The notes under the pieces were generated by a model. It was not told where the DNA came from. It saw nothing but the letters and a program-made list of their open reading frames with translations, and made no database searches. This document shows positions 8,918 to 20,274 of a DNA stretch of 64,000 bases, piece after piece (the stretch's first letter is position 1; each line of letters begins with the position of its first letter). The stretch is taken from positions 372,001 to 436,000 of the forward strand of contig NZ_LGIS01000012.1 in assembly GCF_001187905.1 (NCBI RefSeq), in the 5' to 3' direction. A program made the position numbers and the translations under genes. Source of the DNA: Pantoea sp. RIT-PI-b (GTDB lineage: Bacteria; Pseudomonadota; Gammaproteobacteria; Enterobacterales; Enterobacteriaceae).

Positions 8918-9640
8918 ATGGACTTCTTTAGCACGCAAAACATCCTGGTTCACATTCCGCTCGGCGTGGGCGGCTACGATCTCTCATGGATTGAAGCCGT
9001 CGGCACCGTCGCGGGCCTGTTGTGCATCTGGCTTGCCAGTCTCGAAAAAATCATCAACTACTTCTTCGGTCTGATTAACGTCACGTTATTCGCGGTGATC
9101 TTTTTCCAGATCCAGCTCTACGCCAGCTTGCTGCTGCAGCTGTTCTTCTTCGTCGCCAACGTCTATGGCTGGTACGCGTGGAGTCGGCAAACGTCCAATA
9201 ACGAACACGAGTTAAGGATTCGCTGGCTGCCGCTGCCGAAAGCGTTGGGCTGGGGGGCGGCATGCGTGGTGGCGATTGCCTTGATGACGGTGTACATCGA
9301 TCCGGTGTTCGCCTTCCTGACCAAAACCGCGGTGGGCATCATGCAGAGCATGGGACTCAACGTGGCGATGCCGCAGCTACAGCCCGATGCGTTCCCATTC
9401 TGGGATTCGTGCATGATGGTATTGTCGATTGTGGCGATGATTCTGATGACGCGTAAATACGTTGAAAACTGGCTGCTGTGGGTGGTGATCAACGTGATTA
9501 GCGTGATGATTTTCGCCCGTCAGGGCGTGTATGCGATGTCGCTCGAGTACGCGATCCTAACGCTGATTGCCCTCAACGGTTCGCGCTTGTGGATGCAAAG
9601 CGCACGCGAACACGGCTCGCGTGCGCTATCACATCAGTGA
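8918..9640 (+). CDS. pnuC: PnuC, nicotinamide riboside transporter
   Basis: This 240-residue integral membrane protein has about seven helices and the PnuC family hallmark region with NVYGWYAW at about 82-89. It imports nicotinamide riboside by facilitated diffusion, trapped by phosphorylation inside. It lies in operon with nadA, matching E. coli. Its last 7 bases overlap the converging zitB end. Confidence 0.95.
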   Translation: MDFFSTQNILVHIPLGVGGYDLSWIEAVGTVAGLLCIWLASLEKIINYFFGLINVTLFAVIFFQIQLYASLLLQLFFFVANVYGWYAWSRQTSNNEHELRIRWLPLPKALGWGAACVVAIALMTVYIDPVFAFLTKTAVGIMQSMGLNVAMPQLQPDAFPFWDSCMMVLSIVAMILMTRKYVENWLLWVVINVISVMIFARQGVYAMSLEYAILTLIALNGSRLWMQSAREHGSRALSHQ

Positions 9641-10602
9641 TGGTGATGGGCATGTCCTTCCAGCGCAGCATGATCATGATGATCGTGCTGCGCAGCATGA
9701 CTCTCTAAACCGAGCTCGCAATCTGGTCCGCTACAGGCTTGATACTCCATCTGCACCGTGGCGTGGGCAATTTGATAGTGCTCGTGCAAATAGTGGTGAA
9801 TACGTTGCAGCAAGCCGTCATGGTCGTAAGGCGGTATCACCTGCACATGCAGCGTCAGCACCGGTTTTTCACCTACTTGCCAAACGTGCACATGATGCAC
9901 ATTACGCACCTCATCAATATTGCGCGTCAGCTCGCGCGACAGCTTATCGGCATTGATATGGCCTGGCGCGCCTTCCAGTAACTCATGCAAACTCTCACGC
10001 AGCAGCGACCAGGCGCTGCGCACCACCAGTAATGACACCAGCAGCGAAAGAATCGGGTCAATCGGCGTCCAGCCAGTCAGCATAATGATTACGGCGGCGA
10101 CAATCGCACCAACCGAACCGAGTAAATCGCCGAGCACGTGCAGCGCTGCAGCGCGCACGTTGAGATTTTTCTCTTCACTGCCGCGATGCAGTAGCCAGAA
10201 TGACAGCAGATTAGCGAATAATCCGGCAATGGCGATGCCTAACATCAAACCACCGGCAATCGGCTGTGGCTGATAGAAGCGACGCAGCGCCTCCCAGACA
10301 ATCAGCACGGTAATTACCAGCAGCGCGATAGCGTTAACGAACGCCGCCAGCGTGGTCAAACGCAGCAGACCAAACGTATGACGCGCATTTGGCTTGCGCT
10401 GGGCAAACTGTACGGCCAGCAGCGCCATCAGCAGTGCGGCAGCATCGGTCAACATATGTCCGGCATCCGCCAGTAACGCCAGCGAACCTGAAACCAGTCC
10501 GCCAATCACTTCGGCCACCATAAACAGCGCGGTCACGCCAAATGCGGCCGCCAGTCGCGTGCGGTTGCCGTTAGCTGAGCCGTGAGAATGAGTGTGTGCC
10601 AT
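9634..10602 (-). CDS. zitB: Zinc exporter ZitB, cation diffusion facilitator
   Basis: This 322-residue CDF transporter has a His-rich N-terminus (MAHTHSHG) and a strongly His-rich C-tail ending in HAHHHH. It has six membrane helices with metal-site Asp/His motifs ([10 protein letters not shown] in helix 2, HVLGDLLGS in helix 5) and a cytoplasmic C-terminal domain. It exports Zn2+ by proton antiport. Its first 32 bases overlap the 3' end of the hybrid kinase gene in another frame, implying co-transcription and probably translational coupling. In E. coli zitB is not linked to a two-component system. Confidence 0.93.
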   Translation of the reverse strand: MAHTHSHGSANGNRTRLAAAFGVTALFMVAEVIGGLVSGSLALLADAGHMLTDAAALLMALLAVQFAQRKPNARHTFGLLRLTTLAAFVNAIALLVITVLIVWEALRRFYQPQPIAGGLMLGIAIAGLFANLLSFWLLHRGSEEKNLNVRAAALHVLGDLLGSVGAIVAAVIIMLTGWTPIDPILSLLVSLLVVRSAWSLLRESLHELLEGAPGHINADKLSRELTRNIDEVRNVHHVHVWQVGEKPVLTLHVQVIPPYDHDGLLQRIHHYLHEHYQIAHATVQMEYQACSGPDCELGLESHAAQHDHHDHAALEGHAHHHH

Positions 10603-13600
10603 AATTTTCCAGTTGTTTAAGTAACCTGTTTGTTAATGATATCAGTAAATTGAGATTATCAACCTGCAACTGTTGCTGTTTAGCCTGCACAATCAGTTGC
10701 TGGCAGCGCTCGGCTACTTCATCCATACCCAACATCAACCAACTGCCCTTCATGCGGTGCGCCGCCTGTTCCAGTAAGGACCAGTTCTGGGTCGCGCGCG
10801 CGTTAAGCAGCGCATCACGATCCTGCAGTAGGGTTCGTTGCAGAGTCTGGCAAATGCGCGGAATAAACGCCTGATTATTCTGCGCCAGAATCAGCAGGCT
10901 ATTTGGCAACGCAGCCAATGGATCCATTGCCGCTCGCGCCAGCAGCGGCGCCAGATGATCGAGCTCGATCGGTTTTAACAGTAATGCTTCATCATCCTGC
11001 AGCGTCATTTTCAGCAACTGTACATCGGCAGAGCAGAGCACGCGCAGCACGTTTGTGCCACGCTGGCGCTGACGACGGCGCAGAATGCGCAGCAGGGTTA
11101 AACCATCCGGGCGCGGCATCATCTGGTCGATAAACAGCATATCAAACGGCTGCCTGTCATCTGCCTGCAGCAGCGCTCGACCCTCTTCAAACACCATTGC
11201 TTCCACGCCAAAGTTGGCCAGCTGCTGCTGCATCACTAAAAGATTGGTGGGATGATCGTCAACGATCGCTACGCGCAAATGGGAATAGCGTGGCCAGCTT
11301 GCTGTGCGCTCGGTTGATGGCGCTTCACTCAGCACCAGCGGCAATTGCACCCTAACCGTGGTGCCGAGTCCTGGCTGCGAAGTCAGCGTCAGCGTGCCCC
11401 CCATGCGTTGCACGATTTCGCGGCAGATAAACAGCCCCAAGCCGCTGCCTTGCACGGCATGGCTTTTGCCGGACGGCGCCTGGTACCACGGCTCGAACAG
11501 CTGCGCTTGCTCGCTGAGCGGGATGCCACTGCCGCTGTCGGTCACCGTCAGCTGAATATCTTCCTCGACCGCCAGCGACAGGCGCACTTCGCCCGCGCGG
11601 GTAAATTTTAGCGCGTTGGCCACCAGATTATTCACCACCTGCTGCAGGCGATCGCCATCCAGCAACACGCAGGCTGGTAGCGGCGTCAGCGCTTCAGCAA
11701 TCAGCACTGGCCCGGTGTCACGCATCAAAGGATGATAAAACTGCTGCTGTTGCTGTAGCCAGTGCACCAGATTAAGCGGGCGTGGCGCCAGGCGGAAGCT
11801 CTGACTCTCAATGCGTGCGTGATCCTGCAGATCGTTCAACAGGGCCATCAGCGATCGCGCGCTGCTGTGCATCAGCGCCAGGCGTTCGCTCGGATGCTGC
11901 TGCTGTTCCAGCTCCAGCAAACCGAGAATTGCCTGCATCGGCGTACGCAGCTCGTGACTGGCGGTGGCGAGAAACTGGCTCTTGGCGGCATTAGCGCGCT
12001 CGGCCTGTTCGCGCTGCAGCCGGTCGCGGCGCTGTTGCCAATAGCGACGCAGCAACAAGGCTAATAGCAGCAAAATCGTCATGCCGGCGACGATCAGGAT
12101 CATCAACGGAATATTGCGCATCGCCATGCTGTTACCCGGCTGTGGCGGCTGTGACCAGCTCACGCGCATCTGGTTGAGCGTGTCGGGGGGAATCTGTTGG
12201 AGTGCATGATCGAGCAGCGCACGTAACTGCGGTTGTGCAGCACTGACCTGCGGCGCCAATGGCCAGGCAATATCGCTGGCGGCAAACGCCAGATGAACGC
12301 GATTATCCTGATGACTCGCCATGCGCCAGCGCGCTGACAGCACGTTATCCACTAAGGCATCGATCTGACCACTGTTCAGCGCCTGCCACAGCTGTGCGCG
12401 ATCCTCAAACAGCTGTGGCACCATGCCGGATGGCAATAAACGCTGGGCTAAATCTGCGCGCACGATGCCAACGCGCTGGCCTTGCAGGGTTTGCCAGTTC
12501 ATGGGTTGCGATGTGGAAAGGGTATAAATCCCCCAAATGGCGCGCCAAACCGGCAAGGTATTGCTGTTGGCATCGTCGCCAAACAGCGGCTGAAACAGTT
12601 TCAGCATCACCTGCTGTTGTTGCATTAACGTGGTGGCCTGTTGCGGATTGCTAACCCAATGCGGCGTAAAGCGCAGGCCGGTGCTTTGGCTGAGCGCATT
12701 GAGCAGATCGATACCAAAGCCGCGAGCATTGCCATTGCTATCGCGATAGCTCCAAGGGGCGTTATCTGCTTCAACGGCGTAAGGGATGTCAGTATGCTGC
12801 GCCAGCCACTGCTTTTCGCTGGCTGAGAGCATCAGGGTTTGCGTGTCCTGATAGCGCAACAGCGGCGGGCTCCAGCGCTGCTGTACGCGATTGCTGAACT
12901 CGGCGGGCAGCAGGCGCAGCTGGCTGTTGAGCCAGTGAATCAGGGCTTGATCGCGCGTTAAAGCGCGTAAGGTTAACTCGCTAGCGCCGGGATCGGCGGT
13001 AATCTGATAAATCTGTCCCTGCTGCAGTTGGCCGAGCAAAAAGCCCGCGCTGGCTTCGTCAGCCACTAGATAATCGCTCTGCTGATTCAGCAAGGCATAC
13101 AGCGCCTGCAGATCACCCGGCAGGCTATGCCAGCGGTGCTGCTGCACAAAATCGGCTGGCAGTTGGGCCAGCGTGGCTTCAGCGATAGTGAGCTGGGCGG
13201 TCTCGCTATTGAACATCACCGCGCGCTGGTTATCGCGGTTGCGATAGATGCGAATCGGGCTGCTGTACCAGCTGTCGCTAAGCAGAATATCGGGCGGCAA
13301 CTGTGCGTGTTCGGTGCTCAACACCAAATCCACCTCGCCGCGTTGCAGCGCCGCCAGCTGCTGACTACGATCCGCATAGCTTTGCAGCGTAAAGTGGGTG
13401 CCGGTCAGTTGGCTGAGAGCACTAAGATAATCAGCATCAATGCCCCAAATGCGATCGCCGATCCGCATCGCCCATGGGGCGCTATTTTGCGCCGGAACCG
13501 CGACGCGCAACGATGCGCCGGGCCATGGCTCAGCATGCGGCGCAGGCATCATGGCAGGCAACATCACGCTGCTGGCGGGTTGCAAATCGGCTCTCGCCAG

Positions 13601-13657
13601 CAGACTCAGCAATAACGTACACAGCAACAGCCAAATCCTCACTGCTGCGCTTTCCAC
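10571..13657 (-). CDS. BvgS/EvgS-type unorthodox hybrid sensor kinase
   Basis: This 1028-residue inner-membrane kinase has a signal segment (about 1-23) and two tandem periplasmic SBP_bac_3-like ligand domains (about 48-265 and 285-505). One membrane helix follows (about 515-538), then HisKA with H568 (SHELRTP), HATPase with N-box about 676-682 and G-box DSGSGIP, a receiver with D844 (FIDQMMP), and HPt with H967 (AAHRMKGS). No PAS domain is obvious between membrane and HisKA, unlike BvgS. Its start overlaps the response-regulator gene by 19 bp and its end overlaps zitB by 32 bp. The ligand is unknown; GTG at 13642 is an alternative start. Confidence 0.9.
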   Translation of the reverse strand: MESAAVRIWLLLCTLLLSLLARADLQPASSVMLPAMMPAPHAEPWPGASLRVAVPAQNSAPWAMRIGDRIWGIDADYLSALSQLTGTHFTLQSYADRSQQLAALQRGEVDLVLSTEHAQLPPDILLSDSWYSSPIRIYRNRDNQRAVMFNSETAQLTIAEATLAQLPADFVQQHRWHSLPGDLQALYALLNQQSDYLVADEASAGFLLGQLQQGQIYQITADPGASELTLRALTRDQALIHWLNSQLRLLPAEFSNRVQQRWSPPLLRYQDTQTLMLSASEKQWLAQHTDIPYAVEADNAPWSYRDSNGNARGFGIDLLNALSQSTGLRFTPHWVSNPQQATTLMQQQQVMLKLFQPLFGDDANSNTLPVWRAIWGIYTLSTSQPMNWQTLQGQRVGIVRADLAQRLLPSGMVPQLFEDRAQLWQALNSGQIDALVDNVLSARWRMASHQDNRVHLAFAASDIAWPLAPQVSAAQPQLRALLDHALQQIPPDTLNQMRVSWSQPPQPGNSMAMRNIPLMILIVAGMTILLLLALLLRRYWQQRRDRLQREQAERANAAKSQFLATASHELRTPMQAILGLLELEQQQHPSERLALMHSSARSLMALLNDLQDHARIESQSFRLAPRPLNLVHWLQQQQQFYHPLMRDTGPVLIAEALTPLPACVLLDGDRLQQVVNNLVANALKFTRAGEVRLSLAVEEDIQLTVTDSGSGIPLSEQAQLFEPWYQAPSGKSHAVQGSGLGLFICREIVQRMGGTLTLTSQPGLGTTVRVQLPLVLSEAPSTERTASWPRYSHLRVAIVDDHPTNLLVMQQQLANFGVEAMVFEEGRALLQADDRQPFDMLFIDQMMPRPDGLTLLRILRRRQRQRGTNVLRVLCSADVQLLKMTLQDDEALLLKPIELDHLAPLLARAAMDPLAALPNSLLILAQNNQAFIPRICQTLQRTLLQDRDALLNARATQNWSLLEQAAHRMKGSWLMLGMDEVAERCQQLIVQAKQQQLQVDNLNLLISLTNRLLKQLENYGTHSFSRLS

Positions 13658-14223
13658 AGTTCGGCGAGTTCTACCACCGATTGCACGCCGGTTTTCTCCA
13701 GAATATTTTTCTTGTGGGTGCTTACGGTTTTATTACTAATATGCAGCTGTTCGCCAATCTGCAAATTCGACAATCCCTTCACCAGCAGCGCCACAATTTG
13801 CTGCTCTTTCTCAGTTAAAGGCAGTTCGATACGTTCTGGCAGCGGCGGGAAGGCTTGTTGGCCGCCGAGCACCGCCAAAATGGCACTGAGCAGTTGCGCC
13901 ATACTTTGGCTCTTTACCACATAACCGGCGGCACCGAGCGATACCGCACTGAGCAACGTGTGGCGACTCTGCTGTGCTGAGTAGATCAACACCGGACACT
14001 GCTGATTGCGCAGGCGTAAACGGCGCAATAGCTCCAGTCCGTCGCAGTCCGGCAAACCGATATCGAGCACAATCACATCAATGTGATGCAGCTGAAGCAG
14101 TTGGCGCGCTTGCGCTTCATCGCCAGCAGCGTGAATTTTTAAGGGGATGGGGGCGTGAGCACTCGCCGCTTCCAGTGCGACGGCAACTAACGGATGATCA
14201 TCAATAAGCAGCAATGAAGCCAT
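13639..14223 (-). CDS. LuxR/NarL-type response regulator, EvgA/BvgA-like
   Basis: This 194-residue protein has a receiver domain (about 1-120) with acidic pocket IDDHP and acceptor Asp in VIVLDIGLPDCDG, and the conserved Lys in YVVKS. A C-terminal LuxR helix-turn-helix follows (about 130-190: LTEKEQQIVALLVKG, ISNKTVSTHKKNIL). It is the likely partner of the adjoining hybrid kinase and first gene of a three-gene operon ending with zitB. The ATG follows AGGAAC. The ybgS terminator lies about 60 bp upstream, so the operon should have its own promoter there. Confidence 0.92.
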   Translation of the reverse strand: MASLLLIDDHPLVAVALEAASAHAPIPLKIHAAGDEAQARQLLQLHHIDVIVLDIGLPDCDGLELLRRLRLRNQQCPVLIYSAQQSRHTLLSAVSLGAAGYVVKSQSMAQLLSAILAVLGGQQAFPPLPERIELPLTEKEQQIVALLVKGLSNLQIGEQLHISNKTVSTHKKNILEKTGVQSVVELAELWKAQQ

Positions 14224-14284
14224 GAATCAGTTCCTGTGAATTTCATTGCTCCAGCATAGCGGAAAAGGGCAGGGGGAAAAATAA

Positions 14285-14308
14285 AAGGGAGAGCCGAAGC
14301 TCTCCCTT
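14285..14308 (-). terminator. Rho-independent terminator of ybgS
   Basis: The stem AAGGGAGAGC / GCTCTCCCTT has a CGAA loop (in plus-strand reading). On the minus strand it is followed by TTTTATTTTT (14284 downwards). It lies 20 bp after the ybgS stop and insulates the response-regulator operon from ybgS transcription. Confidence 0.88.
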
Positions 14309-14327
14309 ATTTAAACTGCTGGTAACC

Positions 14328-14696
14328 TTATTGCGCGGTACCGTCAGTTTTATGTTTCACGTGGCCGCCACCTTCTTTAGTGTCGACTTTCTTATTCATA
14401 TCCGGGCATTTGCCGTCTTTACACATGCTGTTTTTGTGAACCTGGCTGGCTGACATATTGCTTGAATCAGTGCCTGAGGTTGCCGCGCTATTAGTATTGG
14501 TGCTGCCATTGTTGATTTTGCTGTTATCAACGTTATTCGGTGGCAGGTTCTGTTTTGCATCGCCTGCTGCTGCGCCCGCTTCAGCTGCAGCATTAGCCGC
14601 GCCATTATTGTCTGAAGAGTTATCTGCAGCCATAACCGCACCGCTACCTAAAGTCATCGCTGCCGTCAGAAAGATAATTGCAAACTTATTCATCAT
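14328..14696 (-). CDS. ybgS: YbgS-like secreted small protein
   Basis: This 122-residue protein has a signal peptide (about 1-23, ending VMA-A). The mature part is low-complexity and rich in Asn, Ala, Ser and Thr, with a conserved tail containing NSMCKDGKCPDMNKK and a Lys/Thr/Gly-rich end. The tail and the location next to aroG and zitB match E. coli YbgS, whose biochemical role is not established. The two Cys in the CKDGKC motif could form a disulfide. ATG at 14696 or 14693 may be used. Confidence 0.9.
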   Translation of the reverse strand: MMNKFAIIFLTAAMTLGSGAVMAADNSSDNNGAANAAAEAGAAAGDAKQNLPPNNVDNSKINNGSTNTNSAATSGTDSSNMSASQVHKNSMCKDGKCPDMNKKVDTKEGGGHVKHKTDGTAQ

Positions 14697-14993
14697 TATG
14701 CTCCAGTAATTAATGGATAGTTGCCGTCAAACACCGGCTGGTGTTGTGTGACGAAAATAGCGTGCCGCGATGGAATAAAATTCCACCTTATACGCTTCGC
14801 TTAAATATTAAATTTTGCAAACACATCAATCCTTAGTGCTTACATTTAAAAAGCTTAGTGCATGAAAATATAAATGCAAATTTGAGATGTACATTTTAAG
14901 ACGGGTACGTAATTTACACCTACCCTGTGAAGGGCTAAAGTGGGCGGGTTGCGCCCGACGGACGTTGGGCCAGAAATTTGAATGGAATGACGT
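14697..14993. other. Divergent intergenic region ybgS/aroG
   Basis: This AT-rich 297-bp gap has no gene. A GC hairpin-like segment (GTGGGCGGGTTGCGCCCGAC, about 14940-14959) lies near the aroG start. A TTTACA half-site (near 14910) resembles half of a TyrR box, which controls aroG in E. coli, but the other half is poor, so I do not call an operator. Confidence 0.4.
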
Positions 14994-16046
14994 ATGGATT
15001 ACCAGAACGACGATTTACGCATCAGAGAGATCAAAGAGTTACTTCCTCCTGTTGCCTTACTTGAAAAATTCCCCGCCAGCGATAAAGCGGCTGAAACCGT
15101 AGCGCAGTCACGCCAGGCAATCCACCGCATCCTGCATGGCGAAGATGATCGTCTGCTGGTGGTGATTGGTCCTTGCTCAATTCACGATACCAAAGCGGCG
15201 AAAGAGTATGCCGCTCGTCTGCTGCCACTGCGTGATGAGCTGAAAGACGATCTTGAAGTGGTGATGCGCGTTTACTTTGAGAAACCGCGTACCACGGTGG
15301 GCTGGAAAGGGCTGATTAACGATCCCTTCATGGATGGCAGCTTCCAGATTAACGATGGTCTGCGTCTGGCACGTAAGCTGCTGGTGGATATCAATGATAT
15401 CGGCTTGCCGGCGGCAGGTGAGTTCCTCGACATGATCACGCCACAATATATGGCCGATCTGATGAGCTGGGGCGCCATTGGCGCGCGCACCACCGAATCG
15501 CAGGTGCACCGTGAACTCTCCTCCGGTCTTTCCTGCCCGGTTGGTTTCAAAAATGGCACCGACGGTACCATTAAAGTGGCGATTGACGCGATTGGTGCAG
15601 CCAGCGCGCCTCATTGCTTCCTCTCGGTGACCAAATATGGCCACTCAGCGATTGTGGAAACCAGCGGTAACGAAGATTGCCATATCATTCTGCGCGGCGG
15701 TAAAGAGCCGAACTACAGTGCTGAGCATGTGGCAGCGGTGAAAACCGGTCTGGAGAAAGCGGGCCTGCGTCCGCAGGTGATGATCGACTTTAGCCACGCC
15801 AACAGCAGCAAGCAGTTCCAGCGTCAGATGGTGGTTGCCGATGACGTTGCGCAGCAGATTGCGGGCGGCGAGCAGGCGATTACCGGCGTGATGATTGAGA
15901 GCCATCTGGTGGAAGGTAACCAGAGCCTCGAAAGCGGCAAACCGCTGGTGTATGGCCAGAGCGTCACCGATGCCTGCATTGGCTGGGAAGACACGGAAAA
16001 AGCCCTGCGTCAGCTGGCGCAGGCGGTGAAACAGCGCCGCGGTTAA
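14994..16046 (+). CDS. aroG: DAHP synthase, Phe-type (AroG)
   Basis: This 350-residue class I DAHP synthase condenses phosphoenolpyruvate and erythrose-4-phosphate, the first step of the shikimate pathway. Visible signatures are VIGPCSIHD (metal Cys), EKPRTTVGWKGLINDP, GARTTESQVHR and MIDFSHANSSKQ. The close match to the E. coli Phe-sensitive isozyme, including the MDYQNDDLRI start and position beside gpmA, supports AroG over AroF or AroH. A terminator follows directly. Confidence 0.97.
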   Translation: MDYQNDDLRIREIKELLPPVALLEKFPASDKAAETVAQSRQAIHRILHGEDDRLLVVIGPCSIHDTKAAKEYAARLLPLRDELKDDLEVVMRVYFEKPRTTVGWKGLINDPFMDGSFQINDGLRLARKLLVDINDIGLPAAGEFLDMITPQYMADLMSWGAIGARTTESQVHRELSSGLSCPVGFKNGTDGTIKVAIDAIGAASAPHCFLSVTKYGHSAIVETSGNEDCHIILRGGKEPNYSAEHVAAVKTGLEKAGLRPQVMIDFSHANSSKQFQRQMVVADDVAQQIAGGEQAITGVMIESHLVEGNQSLESGKPLVYGQSVTDACIGWEDTEKALRQLAQAVKQRRG

Positions 16047-16060
16047 TCGCGACATGCGAT

Positions 16061-16092
16061 AAAAAAGGCCAGACTCGCGTCTGGCCTTTTTG
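16061..16092. terminator. Bidirectional terminator between aroG and gpmA
   Basis: The stem AAAAGGCCAGAC / GTCTGGCCTTTT has loop TCGC, with A-run on the left and T-run on the right, so it can end both converging transcripts. Confidence 0.9.
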
Positions 16093-16107
16093 CGTTTCAG
16101 CGTTCGC

Positions 16108-16860
16108 TTACTTGGCTTTACCCTGGTTTGCAACGGCTGCTGCTTTCGCAGCGATCTCGTCAGCATCACCCAGATAGTAACGTTTGAGCGGCTTGAAGTT
16201 TTCGTCGAACTCATACACCAACGGCACGCCAGTTGGGATGTTCAGTTCGAGGATTTCATCTTCGCTCAGGTTGTCGAGGTATTTAACCAGTGCGCGCAGT
16301 GAGTTACCGTGTGCGGCAACGATCACTTTCTCACCGCTCTTGATGCGCGGCAGAATGCTTTCGTTCCAGTACGGGATTACACGTTCGATGGTCAGCGCCA
16401 GGCTTTCGGTGGTTGGCAGCTGTGCATCAGTCAGTGAGGCGTAACGCGGGTCGTGGCCTGGGAAACGCTCATCAGCGCGATCCAGTTCCGGTGGGGTGAT
16501 GGCAAAGCCACGACGCCACTGTTTAACTTGCTCGTCACCGTATTTTGCTGCGGTTTCCGCTTTATCCAAACCTTGCAGCGCACCGTAGTGACGCTCGTTC
16601 AGACGCCAGGTTTTCTCAACCGGCAGCCAGGCCTGATCCAGCTCATCCAGCACGTTCCACAGGGTGTGGATAGCGCGCTTCAGCACGGAAGTGTAAGCGA
16701 AATCAAACACGAAACCTTCTTTCTTCAGCAGCTGACCGGCTGCTTTGGCTTCCGTGCGACCTTTGTCAGACAGGTCCACGTCGTACCATCCGGTGAAGCG
16801 GTTTTCCTGGTTCCACTGGCTTTCGCCGTGTCGCACCAGTACCAGCTTAGTTACGGCCAT
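16108..16860 (-). CDS. gpmA: 2,3-bisphosphoglycerate-dependent phosphoglycerate mutase
   Basis: This 250-residue glycolytic enzyme interconverts 3- and 2-phosphoglycerate through a phosphohistidine. The RHGESQWN motif places the catalytic His at residue 11; the second His is in [30 protein letters not shown] and [13 protein letters not shown] are typical. Length matches E. coli GpmA (250). Confidence 0.98.
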   Translation of the reverse strand: MAVTKLVLVRHGESQWNQENRFTGWYDVDLSDKGRTEAKAAGQLLKKEGFVFDFAYTSVLKRAIHTLWNVLDELDQAWLPVEKTWRLNERHYGALQGLDKAETAAKYGDEQVKQWRRGFAITPPELDRADERFPGHDPRYASLTDAQLPTTESLALTIERVIPYWNESILPRIKSGEKVIVAAHGNSLRALVKYLDNLSEDEILELNIPTGVPLVYEFDENFKPLKRYYLGDADEIAAKAAAVANQGKAK

Positions 16861-16958
16861 AGCTTTACTCCTTAATGCTCGATTTACGATTAGTATTGAA
16901 ACCGGCTGCGGCCACCGAGAAGCGGCTCACTAATAGCGCCATACCATAGCGGAAAACA

Positions 16959-16998
16959 GCGCACTGCGTAAGCCTGTCGGCAGCACAGTGCGCGTTTT
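16959..16998 (-). terminator. Possible terminator after galM
   Basis: GCGCACTG (16959-16966) and CAGTGCGC (16986-16993) form an 8-bp stem with a 19-base loop. On the minus strand a short T-rich stretch (TGTTTTCC) follows, so it may end the galTKM transcript. The long loop makes this uncertain. Confidence 0.45.
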
Positions 16999-17009
16999 TC
17001 ATCCGGCGG

Positions 17010-18044
17010 CTAGTGCGACGTGAAGCGATAACGCGTCACGGACTGCCAACTGTCGCCGGGTTGCAGCCAGCAATCGGGCTGCGGCCATTCCGTATGATTG
17101 GGCGAGTCCGGTAAAAATTCACTTTCAAGAGCAATGCCCTGGAAAGCAGTATAGCTGTCTTGCTCACGGGCGCGTGTTCCCGCCAGATAGTTACCGGTGT
17201 AGAACTGCAGCGCCGGCGCAGCGGTAAATACGCTCAACTCCAGCTTGCCATCGGCAGACCACAAATGGGCGGCGGGCTGGCTGCTGTCGCCAGCGGTGTT
17301 GAGTAAAAAGGCATGGTCATAGCCCTTCACCGCTTTTTGATCGTCATCAGCAAGGAACTCATCGGCAACGCACTTCGGCTGGCGGAAATCAAAACTGTTT
17401 CCCGCCACCTCTTTCAGCGGCGCGTTGGGGATGCCCTCGCTATCCACCGGCAAGTAACGATCGGCGTGCAGTTGTAAGCGATGCTGGCGCGCATCACCAT
17501 GATGCGCATCAAGATTGAAGTAAGCATGGTTGGTCAGATTGACCGGGCAGGGCTTATCCGTCTTCGCTTCATAACGAATCGACAGGCAATTATCATCATC
17601 AAGCTGATAGATCACGTCAGCAATCAAATTGCCAGGATAACCCTGATCGCCATCGGGCGAATCAAGGCGATAGTGCACCTCGGTTTCGCTCTGGCTGAGA
17701 ATCTGCCAGCGACGCTTATCAAATCCTTCTGGTCCGCCGTGCAGCTGATGCGCGCCCTGGTTAGCGGCCAGCAGCAGATTGAGCGGCTTGAGTTCTGCCG
17801 AGGCAATACGGTTCGCGTAGCGGCCAATGGTGGCCCCAAGATAGGCATCCTGATGCAGATAATCTGATGGCGTCGCGCAGCCGAGCAGCGCTTCACGCAC
17901 GCTGTGATCGCGCATCGGTACGCGCGCCGACAGCCAGGTCGCCCCCCAATCCATGAAGGTTGCGACCATGCCGTTGCGATTGCGCAGCACGGTGATGCGC
18001 CATGGCTGCCCGTCTGGCGCGTGAGAATTGATATCACTTACCAT
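17010..18044 (-). CDS. galM: Aldose 1-epimerase (galactose mutarotase)
   Basis: From the ATG at 18044 this is a 344-residue mutarotase converting beta- to alpha-galactose ahead of GalK. Signatures include [19 protein letters not shown] (catalytic His region) and [13 protein letters not shown] (catalytic Glu). AGGAGC seven bases upstream supports this start over an in-frame codon at 18071 inside galK. The start overlaps the galK stop by 7 bp, so the two are translationally coupled. Confidence 0.95.
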   Translation of the reverse strand: MVSDINSHAPDGQPWRITVLRNRNGMVATFMDWGATWLSARVPMRDHSVREALLGCATPSDYLHQDAYLGATIGRYANRIASAELKPLNLLLAANQGAHQLHGGPEGFDKRRWQILSQSETEVHYRLDSPDGDQGYPGNLIADVIYQLDDDNCLSIRYEAKTDKPCPVNLTNHAYFNLDAHHGDARQHRLQLHADRYLPVDSEGIPNAPLKEVAGNSFDFRQPKCVADEFLADDDQKAVKGYDHAFLLNTAGDSSQPAAHLWSADGKLELSVFTAAPALQFYTGNYLAGTRAREQDSYTAFQGIALESEFLPDSPNHTEWPQPDCWLQPGDSWQSVTRYRFTSH

Positions 18045-19186
18045 TGGCCAGCTCCTGCGGACGCTTTGCACACGTAGAAGGTCTCTTTAATGCCGGTTTG
18101 CGCTTCATATTTTTCGGCCACTACCGCTTTCACGGCATCGACCAGATCGATCGGCATCAGCGCCACGATGCAGCCACCGAAACCACCGCCGGTCATGCGC
18201 ACGCCGCCGCGCGGACCGAGCTCGGCTTTGACAATCTCAACCAACTGATCGATTTGCGGTACAGTGATTTCAAAATCATCACGCATTGAAGCGTGGGATT
18301 CAGCCATCAGTTCGCCCATGCGCTTCAGATCGCCCGCGCTCAACGCATCCGCCGCTTCCAGCGTGCGCGCATTTTCCGTAATGACGTGACGCACGCGCTT
18401 CGCTACTAACGCATCCAGCTCACCTTCGGAGGCGGCAAACTCTTCCAGCGTGACGTCACGCAACGCGGGTTTGTTGAAGAAGCGGGCACCGGTTTCACAC
18501 TGTTCGCGACGCGTATTGTATTCGCTGCCCACCAGGGTGCGCTTGAAGTTGGAGTTGATGATCACTACCGCGACATCTTCCGGCATCGATACCGCACGCG
18601 TGCCGAGTGTGCGGCAATCCAGCAGCATGGCGTGGTCAGGTTGGCCAAGTGCCGAAATCAGCTGATCCATGATGCCGCAGTTGCAGCCAACAAACTGGTT
18701 CTCGGCTTCCTGACCGTTCACCGCAATGGCGGCGCCGTCCAGCTTCAAGGCATACAGTTGCTGGAAAACCGTGCCTACCGCGACTTCCAGAGATGCTGAT
18801 GAACTCAAGCCTGCGCCCTGTGGCACGTTGCCGCTGATCACCATATCCACGCCGCCAAAGCTGGCATCGCGTTTCTGCAGATGTTTCACCACGCCGCGCA
18901 CGTAGTTGGCCCACATCGGCTCTTTTAACGGCTCAATGGGCGCGTCCAGCGAGAAACTGTCTTGCTGATTGTCGTAGTCGACCGCAATCACGCGCACTTC
19001 GCGGTCATCGCGTATGGCGCAGGCAATCACCGTTTGGTAATCGATGGCGCAGGGCAGCACGAAACCATCGTTATAGTCAGTGTGTTCGCCGATCAGATTC
19101 ACGCGGCCCGGCGCCTGAATGCTGTGCGTAGGTTGATAGCCGAAGGTGTCAGCGAAAACCTGTTGAGTAATGGATTTTAAAGACAT
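18038..19186 (-). CDS. galK: Galactokinase
   Basis: This 382-residue GHMP kinase phosphorylates galactose to galactose-1-phosphate. The galactokinase signature [19 protein letters not shown] lies at about 28-46, the GHMP ATP loop [18 protein letters not shown] at about 117-134, and the third motif [13 protein letters not shown] near 335. Its ATG at 19186 abuts the galT stop directly. Confidence 0.98.
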   Translation of the reverse strand: MSLKSITQQVFADTFGYQPTHSIQAPGRVNLIGEHTDYNDGFVLPCAIDYQTVIACAIRDDREVRVIAVDYDNQQDSFSLDAPIEPLKEPMWANYVRGVVKHLQKRDASFGGVDMVISGNVPQGAGLSSSASLEVAVGTVFQQLYALKLDGAAIAVNGQEAENQFVGCNCGIMDQLISALGQPDHAMLLDCRTLGTRAVSMPEDVAVVIINSNFKRTLVGSEYNTRREQCETGARFFNKPALRDVTLEEFAASEGELDALVAKRVRHVITENARTLEAADALSAGDLKRMGELMAESHASMRDDFEITVPQIDQLVEIVKAELGPRGGVRMTGGGFGGCIVALMPIDLVDAVKAVVAEKYEAQTGIKETFYVCKASAGAGQW

Positions 19187-20230
19187 TTATTGCGCCTCGC
19201 GGAAATGGACATCGCTGACAGAACGCAGACGTTCAGCTGCCTGTTCCGCCGTTAAATCACGTTGGGTTTCGGCCAGCATTTCATAGCCAACCATAAATTT
19301 GCGTACCGTGGCTGAACGCAACAGCGGCGGATAGAAATGGGCATGCAACTGCCAATGGTCGTTGGCTTCACCATTGAACGGTGCACCGTGCCAGCCCATC
19401 GAATAAGGGAAGGAGCACTGGAACAGATTGTCGTAGCGGCTGGTCAGCTGCTTGAGTGCCAGCGCCAGATCGGTGCGCTGCGGCTCGGTGAGATCGGTAA
19501 TGCGTTTTACGTGGGCTTTTGGCAGCAGCAGCGTTTCAAACGGCCACGCGGCCCACCACGGTACTACCGCTAACCAGTGCTCAGTTTCTACCACCGTGCG
19601 GCTGCCATCGTTCAGCTCGCGCGCCGTGTAATCCACCAACAGCGGTGAGCCTTTTGCATCAAAGTAACGTCGCTGATTGTCATCTTCTTTATGCGCTTCG
19701 TTTGGCAGGAAACTGTTGGCCCAAATCTGGCCGTGCGGATGGGGATTCGAACAGCCCATCGCCGCACCTTTGTTTTCGAACACCTGCACCCAAGGATAGT
19801 GTTGGCCGAGGTCGGCGGTCTGTTCCTGCCAGGTACGGACAATATCTTCCAGTCCGCTCAGCGGCAGTTCTGGCAGCGTTTTGCTGTGATCCGGCGAAAA
19901 GCAGATTACGCGACTGGTGCCGCGCGCACTTTCGCAGCGCATCAACACATCGTCGCTCTGCGGCGCGTCGGGGGTATTGGTCATCAGCGCGGCAAAATCA
20001 TTGGTGAACACGTAAGTGCTTTTATAGTTGGGATTGATGTCACCGGTGATGCGGGTGTTTCCGGCACAAAGGAAGCAGTCGGGATCGTGTGCCGGTAACT
20101 GCTCCAGTGCCGGCGTTTCTTGCGCACCTTGCCACGGACGCTTAGCGCGATGGGGTGAAACCAGCACCCATTGATCGATCAATGGGTTATAGCGGCGATG
20201 CGGATGATCGACCGGATTAAATTTTTCCAT
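19187..20230 (-). CDS. galT: Galactose-1-phosphate uridylyltransferase
   Basis: This 347-residue enzyme swaps UMP between UDP-glucose and galactose-1-phosphate. The active-site HPHGQIW motif lies at about 164-170 and the zinc-site Cys pair is in FLCAGN. It is the first gene of galTKM here: galE, which precedes galT in E. coli, is missing and modF follows directly upstream. AGGA before ATG 20230 supports the start. Confidence 0.97.
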   Translation of the reverse strand: MEKFNPVDHPHRRYNPLIDQWVLVSPHRAKRPWQGAQETPALEQLPAHDPDCFLCAGNTRITGDINPNYKSTYVFTNDFAALMTNTPDAPQSDDVLMRCESARGTSRVICFSPDHSKTLPELPLSGLEDIVRTWQEQTADLGQHYPWVQVFENKGAAMGCSNPHPHGQIWANSFLPNEAHKEDDNQRRYFDAKGSPLLVDYTARELNDGSRTVVETEHWLAVVPWWAAWPFETLLLPKAHVKRITDLTEPQRTDLALALKQLTSRYDNLFQCSFPYSMGWHGAPFNGEANDHWQLHAHFYPPLLRSATVRKFMVGYEMLAETQRDLTAEQAAERLRSVSDVHFREAQ

Positions 20231-20274
20231 GATGAGTCCTGGTAAACGGCAAACAGATAAACAAGGTTTTGATC

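Noticed and set aside
14900-14920. TyrR operator before aroG
   Set aside because: Only one half-site (TTTACA) is good; the partner half does not fit TGTAAA at the required spacing.
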